In this document: positions 28,253 to 36,907 of the stretch, piece by piece
How positions within the stretch are numbered: position 1 is the stretch's first letter
Layout of the letters: the number at the start of each line of letters is the position of its first letter
Assembly: GCF_037482285.1 (NCBI RefSeq)
Contig: NZ_JBBEYB010000001.1
Span: forward strand, 248,001 to 312,000
DNA length: 64,000 nt
Direction of reading: 5' to 3'
From: Aquabacterium sp029268225
Lineage (GTDB): Bacteria; Pseudomonadota; Gammaproteobacteria; Burkholderiales; Burkholderiaceae_C
Notes under the pieces: model-generated
What the model was told of the DNA's origin: nothing
The model's database searches: none
What the model saw: only the letters and a program-made list of their open reading frames with translations
Program-made: the position numbers and the translations under genes

Positions 28253-30214
28253 GTGGGGGCTGGACGCCGGGGCGTGCATTGGCGAGGCAATCGTGCCTGG
28301 CACCACATGTTTGCCACCGCGTCCCCCTGGCTGGATCCCTTGGTGCATGCCGGTTTGGTGCACCGCCTGATCAACCAAGGCCTGGCAGAGGGCGAGGCAG
28401 GCGAGCCGCAGGTGCTGGAGATGGCCCTGACCGACCGACAAGGCCGGGTGCGTCAGATGCTGGTGGCCGGGCGTCTGCTGCACATCGCCGGGCAGATGCA
28501 ACTGCTGTCCAGCTACCAGGATGTGACGGTGCAGCGCGCCGCCGCGCAAGCCTCGATCGGCGAATACCGAGAGATGGTCGAAAGCGCCAACGATGCCATC
28601 TTGCTGGTCGAGCACAACCGCATCATCGAATGCAATCCAGCGGCCACCTTGCTGTTTGGCCGCTCGCGGACGGACCTGATCGGGCAACACCCGGGCGACC
28701 TGTCTCCGCCTTTTCAGGAGGGCGGCATCCCTTCAATGGAGTTGGCCCAGCGTCGGATTGCAGATGCCCTGTCGGGGGTGCGCCGCCGCTTTCTGTGGCG
28801 CCATCTGCGCCCGGATGGCAGCGAGTTCACGGCCGAGGTCGTGCTCAACCCGGCCCACACCCTGACAGATGACAGCGGGCAGCCCCGTCAGGGCCGCTTC
28901 GTGTCCATCATGCGCGACGTGACCGAACGTCTGCAGGTCGAGCAGGCGCTCAAGGACAGTGCCGAGCGCTTTCAGCGCCTGTTCGAACTGGCCCCGGTGC
29001 CGCTGGCGCTGCTGGAGCCGCGTGGGCGGGTGCTGGCGGTCAACCGTCAGTGGACCCAGTTGCTGGGCTACACCCTCGACGAAGTGCCCGACATCCCGAC
29101 GTGGGTCGAGTTGGCCTACCCGGATCAGACCTACCGCGCCATGGCCTTGTCCCTGTGGGAGCAGGCCCTGTCCGCTGTGATGGACCAGGGCCGTGAAATG
29201 CAGCCCACGGAGGTGCAGGTGCGCTGCAAAGACGGGCAGATGCGCAATGTGCTGGTGGGCGGGGCCATGGTGGGCAAGGAGCTGATGACCAGCTTTGTGG
29301 ACGTGACGCTGCCGCGCCGCGCTCAGGCCGAGCTGGAGGCCCTGAACGCCTCGCTGGAGGGCCGCGTGCAAGAGCGGACCCAGGCCCTGCAATCGGCCAT
29401 CGATCACCTGCAGCGCACGCAGGAAGAGCTGGTGCGCTCCGAAAAGCTGGCCGGCCTCGGGGCCCTGGTGGCCGGGGTTGCCCACGAACTCAACACCCCC
29501 ATCGGCAATGCCGTGATGGTGTCGAGCACCCTGCGTGACCTGCAGCAGCAGTTTGACGACAGCGTGACCCAAGGGCTCAAGCGCAGCACCTTGCAGCAGT
29601 TCCAAGGGCACTGGCGCGAGGCCACGGAGGTCATCGAGCGCAACCTGAGGCGCGCGGCCGAACTCATCGCCAGCTTCAAGCAGGTGGCGGTGGACCAGTC
29701 CAGCTACCAGCGCCGGCCATTCGAGCTGGGCGAGGTCCTGCACGAGTTGCACCTCACCCTCAGCCCCACGCTGCGCCGCAGCCAGGTCGAACTCATCGAC
29801 GAGGCGCCACCTGGCTTGCGCATGGACAGTTACCCCGGCCCGCTCACCCAGGTGCTCATGAACCTGGTCAACAACGCCGTGGTGCACGCCTTCGACGACC
29901 GGCCCCATCCGCACCAGGTGCGCATCCGCGCCGAGTCCTTGCCCGCCCAGCGGGTGCGCCTGACCGTGACCGACAACGGCTGCGGGGTCGACCCGGCCCA
30001 CCTGTCGCGTCTTTTCGATCCTTTTTTCACCACCAAGCTGGGGCGCGGCGGCTCCGGCCTGGGACTGCACATCGTCTACACCCTGGTGACCGGCCTGTTG
30101 GGGGGCAGTGTGCAGGTGAGCAGCCAGCCCGATCAAGGGTGCACGGTCACCCTGGACCTGCCTTGCGAGGCGCCTCATACCGCCGCTTCTCACAACATGG
30201 TGCAACATGGTTGA
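28253..30214 (+). CDS. PAS-containing sensor histidine kinase, N-terminally shortened
   Basis: A 653-residue kinase. After a partial PAS domain (residues about 8-100, ending LSSYQDVT) come two full PAS domains (about 105-225 and 230-365), a coiled coil, the phospho-acceptor box GVAHELNTP with H410, and the ATPase domain with N-box NLVNNAVVHAF and G-boxes DNGCGVD and GGSGLGLHIV. The frame opens right after an in-frame TGA at 28250, so the first PAS has lost its N-terminal strands. GTG at 28253 is the only early start and lacks a clear ribosome-binding site. It overlaps the next response regulator by eight bases, marking them as partners. Confidence 0.8.
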   Translation: MGAGRRGVHWRGNRAWHHMFATASPWLDPLVHAGLVHRLINQGLAEGEAGEPQVLEMALTDRQGRVRQMLVAGRLLHIAGQMQLLSSYQDVTVQRAAAQASIGEYREMVESANDAILLVEHNRIIECNPAATLLFGRSRTDLIGQHPGDLSPPFQEGGIPSMELAQRRIADALSGVRRRFLWRHLRPDGSEFTAEVVLNPAHTLTDDSGQPRQGRFVSIMRDVTERLQVEQALKDSAERFQRLFELAPVPLALLEPRGRVLAVNRQWTQLLGYTLDEVPDIPTWVELAYPDQTYRAMALSLWEQALSAVMDQGREMQPTEVQVRCKDGQMRNVLVGGAMVGKELMTSFVDVTLPRRAQAELEALNASLEGRVQERTQALQSAIDHLQRTQEELVRSEKLAGLGALVAGVAHELNTPIGNAVMVSSTLRDLQQQFDDSVTQGLKRSTLQQFQGHWREATEVIERNLRRAAELIASFKQVAVDQSSYQRRPFELGEVLHELHLTLSPTLRRSQVELIDEAPPGLRMDSYPGPLTQVLMNLVNNAVVHAFDDRPHPHQVRIRAESLPAQRVRLTVTDNGCGVDPAHLSRLFDPFFTTKLGRGGSGLGLHIVYTLVTGLLGGSVQVSSQPDQGCTVTLDLPCEAPHTAASHNMVQHG

Positions 30215-30797
30215 CGACGACCTGATCCTCATTGACGAGGACGACGCCCCCGCAAGCCCCGATGCCGGCGATGCGATGCAAACCTGGCGCGTGCTGGTGG
30301 TCGATGACGATCAGGATGTGCACCGTGCCACCGAGTTGGCCTTGCGCGGCCTGTTGGTGGAAGGCCGTCCCTTGAGCTTGGTGCATGCCTATTCGGCGGG
30401 CGAAGCGCGCGCCGCGGTCGAGGCGGTGTCCGATCTGGCGGTCATCCTGCTCGACGTGGTCATGGAAACCGAGGATGCCGGCCTGCAACTGGTGCGCCAT
30501 GTGCGACAGGACCTGCAGCGCGAGGCCGTGCGCATCATCTTGCGCACGGGCCAGCCGGGCTATGCCCCCGAGCTCGACACCATCCGTCATTACGACATCA
30601 ACGACTACAAGACCAAGTCGGAGCTGACGCGCGTGCGCCTGTTCACCAGCCTGACCACGGCGGTGCGCTCGTACCGGCAGATGCGTGCGCACGAGGAGAT
30701 CCGCCGTGGGTTCGAGATGGTCATCCAGGCCAGCACCGAGCTGACCAAGATGCATGGCATGCAGATGTTCGCGCAAGGCGTGGTCAGCCAGCTGTGA
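30207..30797 (+). CDS. Response regulator receiver plus start of DUF3369 domain (5' part of interrupted gene)
   Basis: A 196-residue product. Residues 26-150 are a receiver domain with acidic residues D33-D35, phospho-acceptor D83 (LLDVVMETED) and the YKTKSEL lysine loop. The rest (RGFEMVIQASTELTKMHGMQMFAQGVVSQL) is the beginning of a DUF3369 domain, which stops at TGA 30795-30797. The open reading frame continues in the same frame with the remainder of DUF3369, then GGDEF and EAL. The intact architecture would be receiver-DUF3369-GGDEF-EAL, controlled by the kinase that overlaps it upstream. Confidence 0.85.
   Translation: MVDDDLILIDEDDAPASPDAGDAMQTWRVLVVDDDQDVHRATELALRGLLVEGRPLSLVHAYSAGEARAAVEAVSDLAVILLDVVMETEDAGLQLVRHVRQDLQREAVRIILRTGQPGYAPELDTIRHYDINDYKTKSELTRVRLFTSLTTAVRSYRQMRAHEEIRRGFEMVIQASTELTKMHGMQMFAQGVVSQL
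30795..30797 (+). other. In-frame TGA interrupting the DUF3369 domain
   Basis: The TGA falls between ...GVVSQL and ALLNVEPAGLI..., in the same reading frame on both sides and with no insertion or deletion. One base change (for example TGC or TGG) would restore a continuous 734-residue protein. It may be a true nonsense mutation or a sequencing error. Confidence 0.9.
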
Positions 30798-30800
30798 GCC

Positions 30801-32411
30801 TTGCTCAACGTCGAGCCCGCCGGGCTCATCTGCGCACAAGATGGTCTGCATGCGGAGGACGAGCCGGCCCGCGTCATCGCGGCGGCGGGGCGTTTCAGCC
30901 ACCTCATCCACCGTCCCCTGGATGAGCTGGAGCTGCCCACGGTGCAGGAGGCGCTGGCGAACTGCTTGGCCCAGCGTCGCAGCAGCTTCGAGCCTCACAT
31001 GCTGCTGTACTTCTCGATGGAGAACGGGCGTGGGCTGGCCGCCTATGTGGATGTCAAGCGCGCGCTCAACGACATCGACCGTCAGCTGCTGCAGGTGTTT
31101 TGCGCGAGCATGGCCGTGGGGTTCGAGAACGTGCTGCTCTACGACCGTCTGGTGGACCAGGCCTATGTGGACCCGCTGCTGCGCATTCCCAACCTCAACC
31201 GCCTGCTCGAAATGCTGGACGCGCGTCTGATGGAGCGCGCCGACAGCACGCTGGCCTTGATCGACATCGACGACTTCTCGGCACTCAACGACACGCTGGG
31301 CCACGAATTCGGTGACGCCGTGCTGCAGGCGGTGGCGCACCGACTGAGCCAGGGCCTGCCGCGCAGCCATCTGGCCCGACTGGGGCCGGACATTTTCGGG
31401 GTGCTGGGACCCAGTGACGAGGTAGCCGTCGGCCACCTGCAGCAGGTGTTGCATGACGCGGTGCAGATCCACGGCCAGCACGTGCGCGTGTCGGCCACCA
31501 TGGGGCTGGTGCCACTGGCCGACCGCATCGATGCCGGGGTGGCGGTGCTCAAGGATGCGCATGTGGCCTTGAAGCAGGCCAAGCTGCGCCAGCGTGGCAG
31601 TGCCGTGTACTTCTCGGCGGCCATGGGCCAGGACGCCCGCGAGCGCATGCGCCTGCTGTCCGGCTTGCGCCATGCCTTCGATGCCCAGCACATGTTCCTG
31701 GTCTACCAACCCAAGGTGTCGCTGCACGACGGGCGCCCTCAGGGGGTCGAGGCACTGTTGCGCTGGCGCATGAGCGACGGGCAGCTGGTGCCGCCGGACC
31801 GCTTCATTCCGCTGGCCGAGCAGTCGGGTCTGATGGGCGCGCTGGGCACCTTCGTGCTGCGCAGCGCCTGTCAGCAACTGGCGCGCTTGCGTGCGGCGGG
31901 CGAGCATGAACTGGTCATGGCCATCAATGTCTCGCAAGCCCAACTGCGCGAGCCCGACTTTGTGGCCACCGTGCAGCACGCGCTTGACGATGCGAAGGTG
32001 CCGGCTTCCCAGGTGGAGTTGGAGATCACCGAGTCGATGGCCGCAGACGACCTGGCGGTGATCCGTCCGCTGCTCGATGCCGTGCGCGCCCTGGGCGTGA
32101 GTGTGGCGATCGACGACTTCGGGACGGGCTTCTCGTCGCTGAGCGTGTTGCGCCACCTGCCAGCCCAGCGCCTCAAGATCGACCGCAGCTTCATCAACGA
32201 ACTCGATCACGACGACAGCATTGCCCGCATGGTGATCAGCCTGGGGCACAGCCTGGGCATGCGCATCACGGCCGAAGGGGTGGAGACCGAGGCGCAGCGC
32301 CAGGCTTTGTGCGAGCTGGGTTGCGAAGAGGGGCAGGGGTGGCTGTTTGCCCGCCCGCTCGATGAGACCGGTCTGCTGACCTGGTTGACCGAGCGCCGTC
32401 AGGCGATCTGA
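30801..32411 (+). CDS. DUF3369 remainder with degenerate GGDEF and intact EAL (3' part of interrupted gene)
   Basis: A 536-residue frame continuing in phase from the TGA at 30795. The first 120 residues complete the DUF3369 sensor (LNVEPAGLICAQDGL...). A GGDEF fold follows (about 130-285), but the active-site position reads LGPDIF, so cyclase activity is unlikely. The EAL domain (about 295-535) keeps EALLRW, NVSQAQL, ITES, DDFGTG, the KID lysine, EGVET and GQGWLF, so it should hydrolyse cyclic-di-GMP. The only early start is TTG at 30801 with no ribosome-binding site, so separate translation is doubtful and the locus is probably a pseudogene unless the stop is an error. Confidence 0.75.
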   Translation: MLNVEPAGLICAQDGLHAEDEPARVIAAAGRFSHLIHRPLDELELPTVQEALANCLAQRRSSFEPHMLLYFSMENGRGLAAYVDVKRALNDIDRQLLQVFCASMAVGFENVLLYDRLVDQAYVDPLLRIPNLNRLLEMLDARLMERADSTLALIDIDDFSALNDTLGHEFGDAVLQAVAHRLSQGLPRSHLARLGPDIFGVLGPSDEVAVGHLQQVLHDAVQIHGQHVRVSATMGLVPLADRIDAGVAVLKDAHVALKQAKLRQRGSAVYFSAAMGQDARERMRLLSGLRHAFDAQHMFLVYQPKVSLHDGRPQGVEALLRWRMSDGQLVPPDRFIPLAEQSGLMGALGTFVLRSACQQLARLRAAGEHELVMAINVSQAQLREPDFVATVQHALDDAKVPASQVELEITESMAADDLAVIRPLLDAVRALGVSVAIDDFGTGFSSLSVLRHLPAQRLKIDRSFINELDHDDSIARMVISLGHSLGMRITAEGVETEAQRQALCELGCEEGQGWLFARPLDETGLLTWLTERRQAI

Positions 32412-32439
32412 CGGGACGTGGTTCGGGTACGTTGGGGGC

Positions 32440-34050
32440 TCAGTGACCTTTGGCCTCGCGGCGCAGGGCCACGGCGTCCAGATCGGTCAGGGTGTGTTCG
32501 CCGCGCTGCAGGCGGAACAGCCGCATAGAGTGGCTCACCCCTTGCGCTTGCGACGTGAGGGAGCGTGCCGTGGAAGCGAGCTCTTCGACCATCGCGGCGT
32601 TCTGCTGGGTGATCGAGTCCATGTGGGAGACCGCCTCGTTGATCTGGCCGATGCCCAGTTGCTGCTCGCGCGAGGCGCCACTGATGGCGTCAAGCACGTC
32701 ACTGACCTTTTGCACCGCTTCGATCGCTTCGCGCATGCGGGCCCCCGCATCGTTGGTGCGGGCTTCGCCTTCCTGCACACGCTCGGCCGATTCGTGGATG
32801 AGCTGCTTGATCTCGCGGGCGGCCTCGCTGGTGCGGTGGGCCAGCGAGCGCACTTCCGATGCCACCACGGCAAAACCACGGCCTGCCTCGCCGGCCCGGG
32901 CCGCTTCTACCGCTGCATTGAGTGCCAGGATGTTGGTCTGGAAGGCCACGCCTTCGATCAGATGGATGATCTCGCCAATGCGTCGCGAAGACTCGGCGAT
33001 GCCCGCCATGGTTTGCGTGACCGCCTGCACCGCCTCGTTGCTACGGTGGGTGATGTGCGAGGTGTCCTGCGCCAGTTGCGCGCCACGCAGGGCGGCATCG
33101 GCGCTTTGCTGCACGGTGCCGTTGATCTGCTCCATCGAGGCGGCGGTCTGCTCCAGGCTGCTGGCCTGCGACTCGGTGCGCGAGGCCAGGTCCTGGTTGC
33201 CGGCGGCAATCTGAGCCACGGCCGTGCTGAGGTGGTCCACCTCGTTGCGCACGTCCTGCACCACGGTGCGCAGGTTCAGTGACATCTGCATCATCGCCTG
33301 TTGCAACTGGCCCGCGGCGCCGCGCGCGCCGGTGCCGATCGGGAACGAGAGGTCGCCGGCAGACAGGTGGTAGGCATCGTCCAGCAGACGCTGGATGGGC
33401 ATGATGGTCAGTGCGCGGGTGGCGAGGTAGCTGCCCACCCCGGCGAGCACAGCCAACCCGGCCGTGACCGCGGCAGGGGCGCCCAGCAGGGCGGCGCCCG
33501 CGGTGAGCGCGGCACCGGTGCCTTGCACAGCCACCAGGCGCAGTCGGGTGCTGGCACGCAGTTGGTGTTGCACACCGCCCCACCAGCCGGCACGCAGCAC
33601 CTGGCCGCTGCGCAGCACATGCTTGAGCGTGCCGCTTTCTGCCTCGGCGCGCATGGTGGCATACAAGGCATCGGCCGCCTGGATGGCCTCACGCGTGGGC
33701 TCGTGGCGCACGGACAGGTAACCGGTGATGCGGTCGCCGTCCATCATCGGGGTGGCGCCGGCCACCACCCAGTAGTGGTCGCCATTCTTGCGGCGGTTCT
33801 TGACCACGCCCGACCAGGGGCGGCCCGACTCGATCGTGGCCCACATGTCCCGGAAGGCTTCGGCGGGCATGTCGGGGTGGCGCAGGATGTTGTGCGGCTG
33901 GCCCAGCAGCTCTTCACGGCTGTAGCCGCTCACCTCGATGAACGCAGGATTGCAGTACGTGATGCGGCCTTTCAGGTCGGTCACGGACACCAGGGTGCGG
34001 TTCGGAGGGAAGGGGTACTCGCGTTGAGTGACGGGAAGATTCAGTCGCAT
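32440..34050 (-). CDS. Aer-like PAS methyl-accepting chemotaxis protein
   Basis: A 536-residue energy-taxis-type receptor. The PAS domain (about 15-115, with the NPAFIEVSGYSREELLGQPHN stretch typical of Aer) needs no periplasmic sensor. A hydrophobic region (about 175-215) anchors it, followed by a HAMP-like linker and the signalling domain with the hairpin tip EGVAFQTNILALNAAVEAARAGEAGRGFAVVASEVRSLA. The start at 34050 (MRLNLPVTQREYPF) matches this family; upstream in-frame codons are intergenic. A perfect FNR/ANR box is centred 53 bases before the start, suggesting oxygen-responsive expression. Confidence 0.92.
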   Translation of the reverse strand: MRLNLPVTQREYPFPPNRTLVSVTDLKGRITYCNPAFIEVSGYSREELLGQPHNILRHPDMPAEAFRDMWATIESGRPWSGVVKNRRKNGDHYWVVAGATPMMDGDRITGYLSVRHEPTREAIQAADALYATMRAEAESGTLKHVLRSGQVLRAGWWGGVQHQLRASTRLRLVAVQGTGAALTAGAALLGAPAAVTAGLAVLAGVGSYLATRALTIMPIQRLLDDAYHLSAGDLSFPIGTGARGAAGQLQQAMMQMSLNLRTVVQDVRNEVDHLSTAVAQIAAGNQDLASRTESQASSLEQTAASMEQINGTVQQSADAALRGAQLAQDTSHITHRSNEAVQAVTQTMAGIAESSRRIGEIIHLIEGVAFQTNILALNAAVEAARAGEAGRGFAVVASEVRSLAHRTSEAAREIKQLIHESAERVQEGEARTNDAGARMREAIEAVQKVSDVLDAISGASREQQLGIGQINEAVSHMDSITQQNAAMVEELASTARSLTSQAQGVSHSMRLFRLQRGEHTLTDLDAVALRREAKGH

Positions 34051-34096
34051 GTCAAGGGCCTGGTGTCGGAAAGTGCGCCAACATCCAATCGTGAAG

Positions 34097-34110
34097 TTGA
34101 TTTGTATCAA
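34097..34110. promoter_or_regulatory. FNR/ANR-type operator between the chemoreceptor and P-type ATPase genes
   Basis: TTGAT-TTGT-ATCAA matches the FNR/ANR/CRP-family consensus TTGAT-N4-ATCAA exactly. It lies inside a wider interrupted dyad with arms CCAATCG (34085-34091) and CGATTGG (34113-34119). It is centred about 53 bases before the chemoreceptor start and about 123 bases before the ATPase start, so it could serve either gene. No convincing -10 was identified. Confidence 0.7.
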
Positions 34111-34226
34111 TTCGATTGGGCCATACAAGACGCGGCAGCTTGTCACAAGGCGGGCTTTTGTGTCTACAAGTGCCGCATTGACCTCGTTTCTGGGTCGGAT
34201 AGGATGCCGAATGGCCCACTGCGCGG

Positions 34227-36815
34227 ATGCTTTTCATGGCGACGACGCCCTCTTTTGACGATACCGGCCTGAGCGAGCCCGTGGCCAGCGAGCTGTTGCG
34301 CACGCACGGCCCCAACGAGTTGCCGCAGGCCCGCCCCCGCTCGGTGTGGCGCATCGCGGCCGAGGTGGTGCGCGAGCCCATGCTGCAGTTGTTGATCGCG
34401 GCCGGGCTGATCTACCTGGTGTTGGGGGACGTGGCCGAGGCGCTGGCGCTGCTGGCCTTCGTGGTGCTGTCGCTGTCGATCAGCCTGGTGCAGGAGACGC
34501 GCACCGAGCGGGTGATGGAGGCCCTGCGCGACCTCAGCAGCCCGCGCGCGCTGGTGATCCGTGACGGGCGCCGCCGCCGTGTGGCCGGGCGCGAGGTGGT
34601 GCCGGGCGACCTGATCGTGCTGGCCGAGGGCGACCGCGTGCCCGCCGACGCCGTGCTGTGCGAGGCGCACGAACTGCACACCGACGAGTCCCTGCTGACC
34701 GGCGAGTCGGTGCCGGTGCGCAAGCAGGCCTGTCCCCCGGAAACCTGGCCCCAGGTGGACGAATGCGCCCCCGGGGGCGACGACCTGCCCTGGGTGTACT
34801 CCGGCGCCCTGGTAGTGCGTGGACAGGGGCTGGCCCAGGTGCGCCACACCGGGGCGCAGACCCAGATCGGGCGCATCGGGCAGGCGCTCAGCCAATTGGA
34901 GACGACGCCATCGGCGCTGCAGCGTCAGACCCGCCAGTGGGTGCGGGCGTTTGCCGTGGTCGGCGTGGCCCTGAGCCTGGGCGTGGCCCTGCTGTACGCC
35001 TATGTGCGCGGGGATGTGCTGGCGGCGGTGCTGGCCGGCATCACCCTGGCCATGTCCATGCTGCCGCAGGAGTTCCCGCTGATCCTGACGGTGTTCATGG
35101 CCATGGGCGCCTGGCGCATCGCCCACCAGCGCGTGCTGGTGCGCCGCGCCAGCGCCATCGAAACCCTGGGTTCGGCCACCGTGCTGTGCACCGACAAGAC
35201 CGGCACGCTCACGCAAAACCGCATGACGGTGGCAGCCTTGCAGGTGGGGGATCAGGCCTGGAGCGCCGGCAGTCCGGTGCTGCCCGAAACCTTCCACGCG
35301 GTGCTGGAGTACGCCATTCTGGCCAGCCAGCGCGACCCGTTCGACCCCATGGAAAAGGCCTTCTGGGACCTGGCCGAGAGCCACCTGACCGAACAGGACC
35401 GCGAGCACCTGCACCCGGACTGGACCTTGGCGCACGCCTATGCGCTGAGTCCCGACTTGCTGGCGATGTCGCACGTGTGGCAGCGACCCAGTCACCGCAG
35501 CCATGTGGTGGCCGCCAAGGGCGCCCCCGAGGCCGTGGCCGACCTGTGCCACCTGCCCGAGGCGCGGATCGCCGAGATCCGTCTGCAGGTGGAGGCGCTG
35601 GCCGCGCAGGGCCTGCGCGTGCTGGGCGTGGCGCGGGGCGTGCTGCGCGGGCATGAGCCGGGGGCCGACTGGCCGGCCATCCAACACGACCTGGACTTCG
35701 AGTTCCTGGGCCTCGTCGGCCTGATGGACCCGCTGCGCCCGTCGGTGGTGGACGCGGTGCAGATGTGCCGGCAGGCCGGCATCCGCGTCGCGATGATCAC
35801 CGGTGACTACCCCGCGACCGCCTTGGCGATTGCCGCCCAGGCCGGCCTGGACACGGCCGGTGGGGCCTTGCGCGGTGAAGAGATTGCCGCCTTGTCCGAC
35901 GAGGCCTTGCGTGAGCGCGTGCGCCACACGGCCGTGTTCGCGCGCGTCACGCCCGAGCAGAAGTGGCGCATCGTGCGCGCCTGCCAGGCCAATGGCGCGG
36001 TGGTGGCGATGACCGGCGACGGTGTCAACGACGCGCCTTCGCTGAAGGCCGCCGACATCGGTGTGGCGATGGGCGCGCGTGGCACCGACGTGGCGCGCGA
36101 AGCGGCGTCCCTCGTGCTGCTCGACGATGACTTTGGCGCGATCGCGCAGGCGGTGCGCCTGGGGCGGCGCATCAACGACAACCTGCGCAAGGGCATGGCC
36201 TTCGTGCTGGCCGTGCACGTGCCGATTGCCGGCCTGTCGCTGCTGCCGCTGCTGTTTGGCCTGCCGCTGCTGTTCGTGCCGGTGCACATCGCGTTTTTGG
36301 AACTGATCATCGACCCGGTGTGCTCGGTGGTGTTCGAGGCCGAGCCGGAAGAGGGCGATGTGATGCAGCGCCCACCGCGCCCCCCCAGTGCACCTTTGCT
36401 GAGCGCCGACCTGTTGTGGGGCAGCATGCTGCAAGGCGGGCTGGTGATGGGGGTGATTGGTGGCTTTTACATGTGGCTGCTGGCGGTCGCCACGCCCGAA
36501 GCGGCGGCACGCACCGCGGCCTTTGTGGCGCTGGTGGGCGCGAACGTGGCCCTGATCGTGAGCAACCGCTCGGTGGGCAACCACCTGCTGGAAAGCCTGC
36601 GGCGGCCCAATCGCGCGCTGTGGACCATGCTGGGCGTGACCGCGGCCTTGCTGAGTCTGGTGTTGGGCTTGCCCGCGCTTCGCGCGCTCTTTCAGTTCCA
36701 GCCCTTGACGGCGGACCTGGCGGCCCAGGCGGCCGGTGTGGCCGTGGTGACGCTGGCGTTGCTGGAGGTGCTCAAAGCCCTGCGTTTGCGCTGGGAGGCC
36801 AGGCTAAGGCGATGA
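34227..36815 (+). CDS. P-type cation-transporting ATPase (P2-like, ion unassigned)
   Basis: An 862-residue ion pump with all catalytic motifs: LTGES in the actuator domain (about residue 155), CTDKTGTLTQNR with the phosphorylated aspartate (about 322), KGAPE in the nucleotide domain, and TGDGVNDAPSLKAADIGVAMG in the hinge. There is no N-terminal metal-binding domain. The M4 motif is PQEFP instead of the PEGLP of Ca2+ pumps, and M6 has ELIIDPVCSVVFE, so specificity cannot be given. ATG 34227 is used; ATG 34236 is an alternative. An FNR box lies upstream. Confidence 0.88.
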   Translation: MLFMATTPSFDDTGLSEPVASELLRTHGPNELPQARPRSVWRIAAEVVREPMLQLLIAAGLIYLVLGDVAEALALLAFVVLSLSISLVQETRTERVMEALRDLSSPRALVIRDGRRRRVAGREVVPGDLIVLAEGDRVPADAVLCEAHELHTDESLLTGESVPVRKQACPPETWPQVDECAPGGDDLPWVYSGALVVRGQGLAQVRHTGAQTQIGRIGQALSQLETTPSALQRQTRQWVRAFAVVGVALSLGVALLYAYVRGDVLAAVLAGITLAMSMLPQEFPLILTVFMAMGAWRIAHQRVLVRRASAIETLGSATVLCTDKTGTLTQNRMTVAALQVGDQAWSAGSPVLPETFHAVLEYAILASQRDPFDPMEKAFWDLAESHLTEQDREHLHPDWTLAHAYALSPDLLAMSHVWQRPSHRSHVVAAKGAPEAVADLCHLPEARIAEIRLQVEALAAQGLRVLGVARGVLRGHEPGADWPAIQHDLDFEFLGLVGLMDPLRPSVVDAVQMCRQAGIRVAMITGDYPATALAIAAQAGLDTAGGALRGEEIAALSDEALRERVRHTAVFARVTPEQKWRIVRACQANGAVVAMTGDGVNDAPSLKAADIGVAMGARGTDVAREAASLVLLDDDFGAIAQAVRLGRRINDNLRKGMAFVLAVHVPIAGLSLLPLLFGLPLLFVPVHIAFLELIIDPVCSVVFEAEPEEGDVMQRPPRPPSAPLLSADLLWGSMLQGGLVMGVIGGFYMWLLAVATPEAAARTAAFVALVGANVALIVSNRSVGNHLLESLRRPNRALWTMLGVTAALLSLVLGLPALRALFQFQPLTADLAAQAAGVAVVTLALLEVLKALRLRWEARLRR

Positions 36816-36907
36816 AGTTGGCAAACAGCTTGCCAAGCTGCTGGGCGGCAGCGTGAAGTCCTTGGGGCGCGGGGCCTGGTCTTCGCATTCAGACCGACGC
36901 AGAAGTC

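Noticed and set aside
30795..30797. Selenocysteine or programmed readthrough at the in-frame TGA
   Set aside because: No selenocysteine-insertion hairpin was recognised just after it, and this family is not known to use selenocysteine; a mutation or sequence error is simpler.
34164..36584. An 806-residue open frame on the minus strand opposite the P-type ATPase
   Set aside because: It lies wholly antisense to a gene with complete catalytic motifs, has a His/Gln/Arg/Gly-rich composition with no domain, and is expected from GC-rich third codon positions that remove stops in the opposing frame.
36818..36836. Hairpin TTGGCAA-ACAGC-TTGCCAA after the P-type ATPase stop
   Set aside because: A short stem with no T run on either strand, so not called as a terminator.
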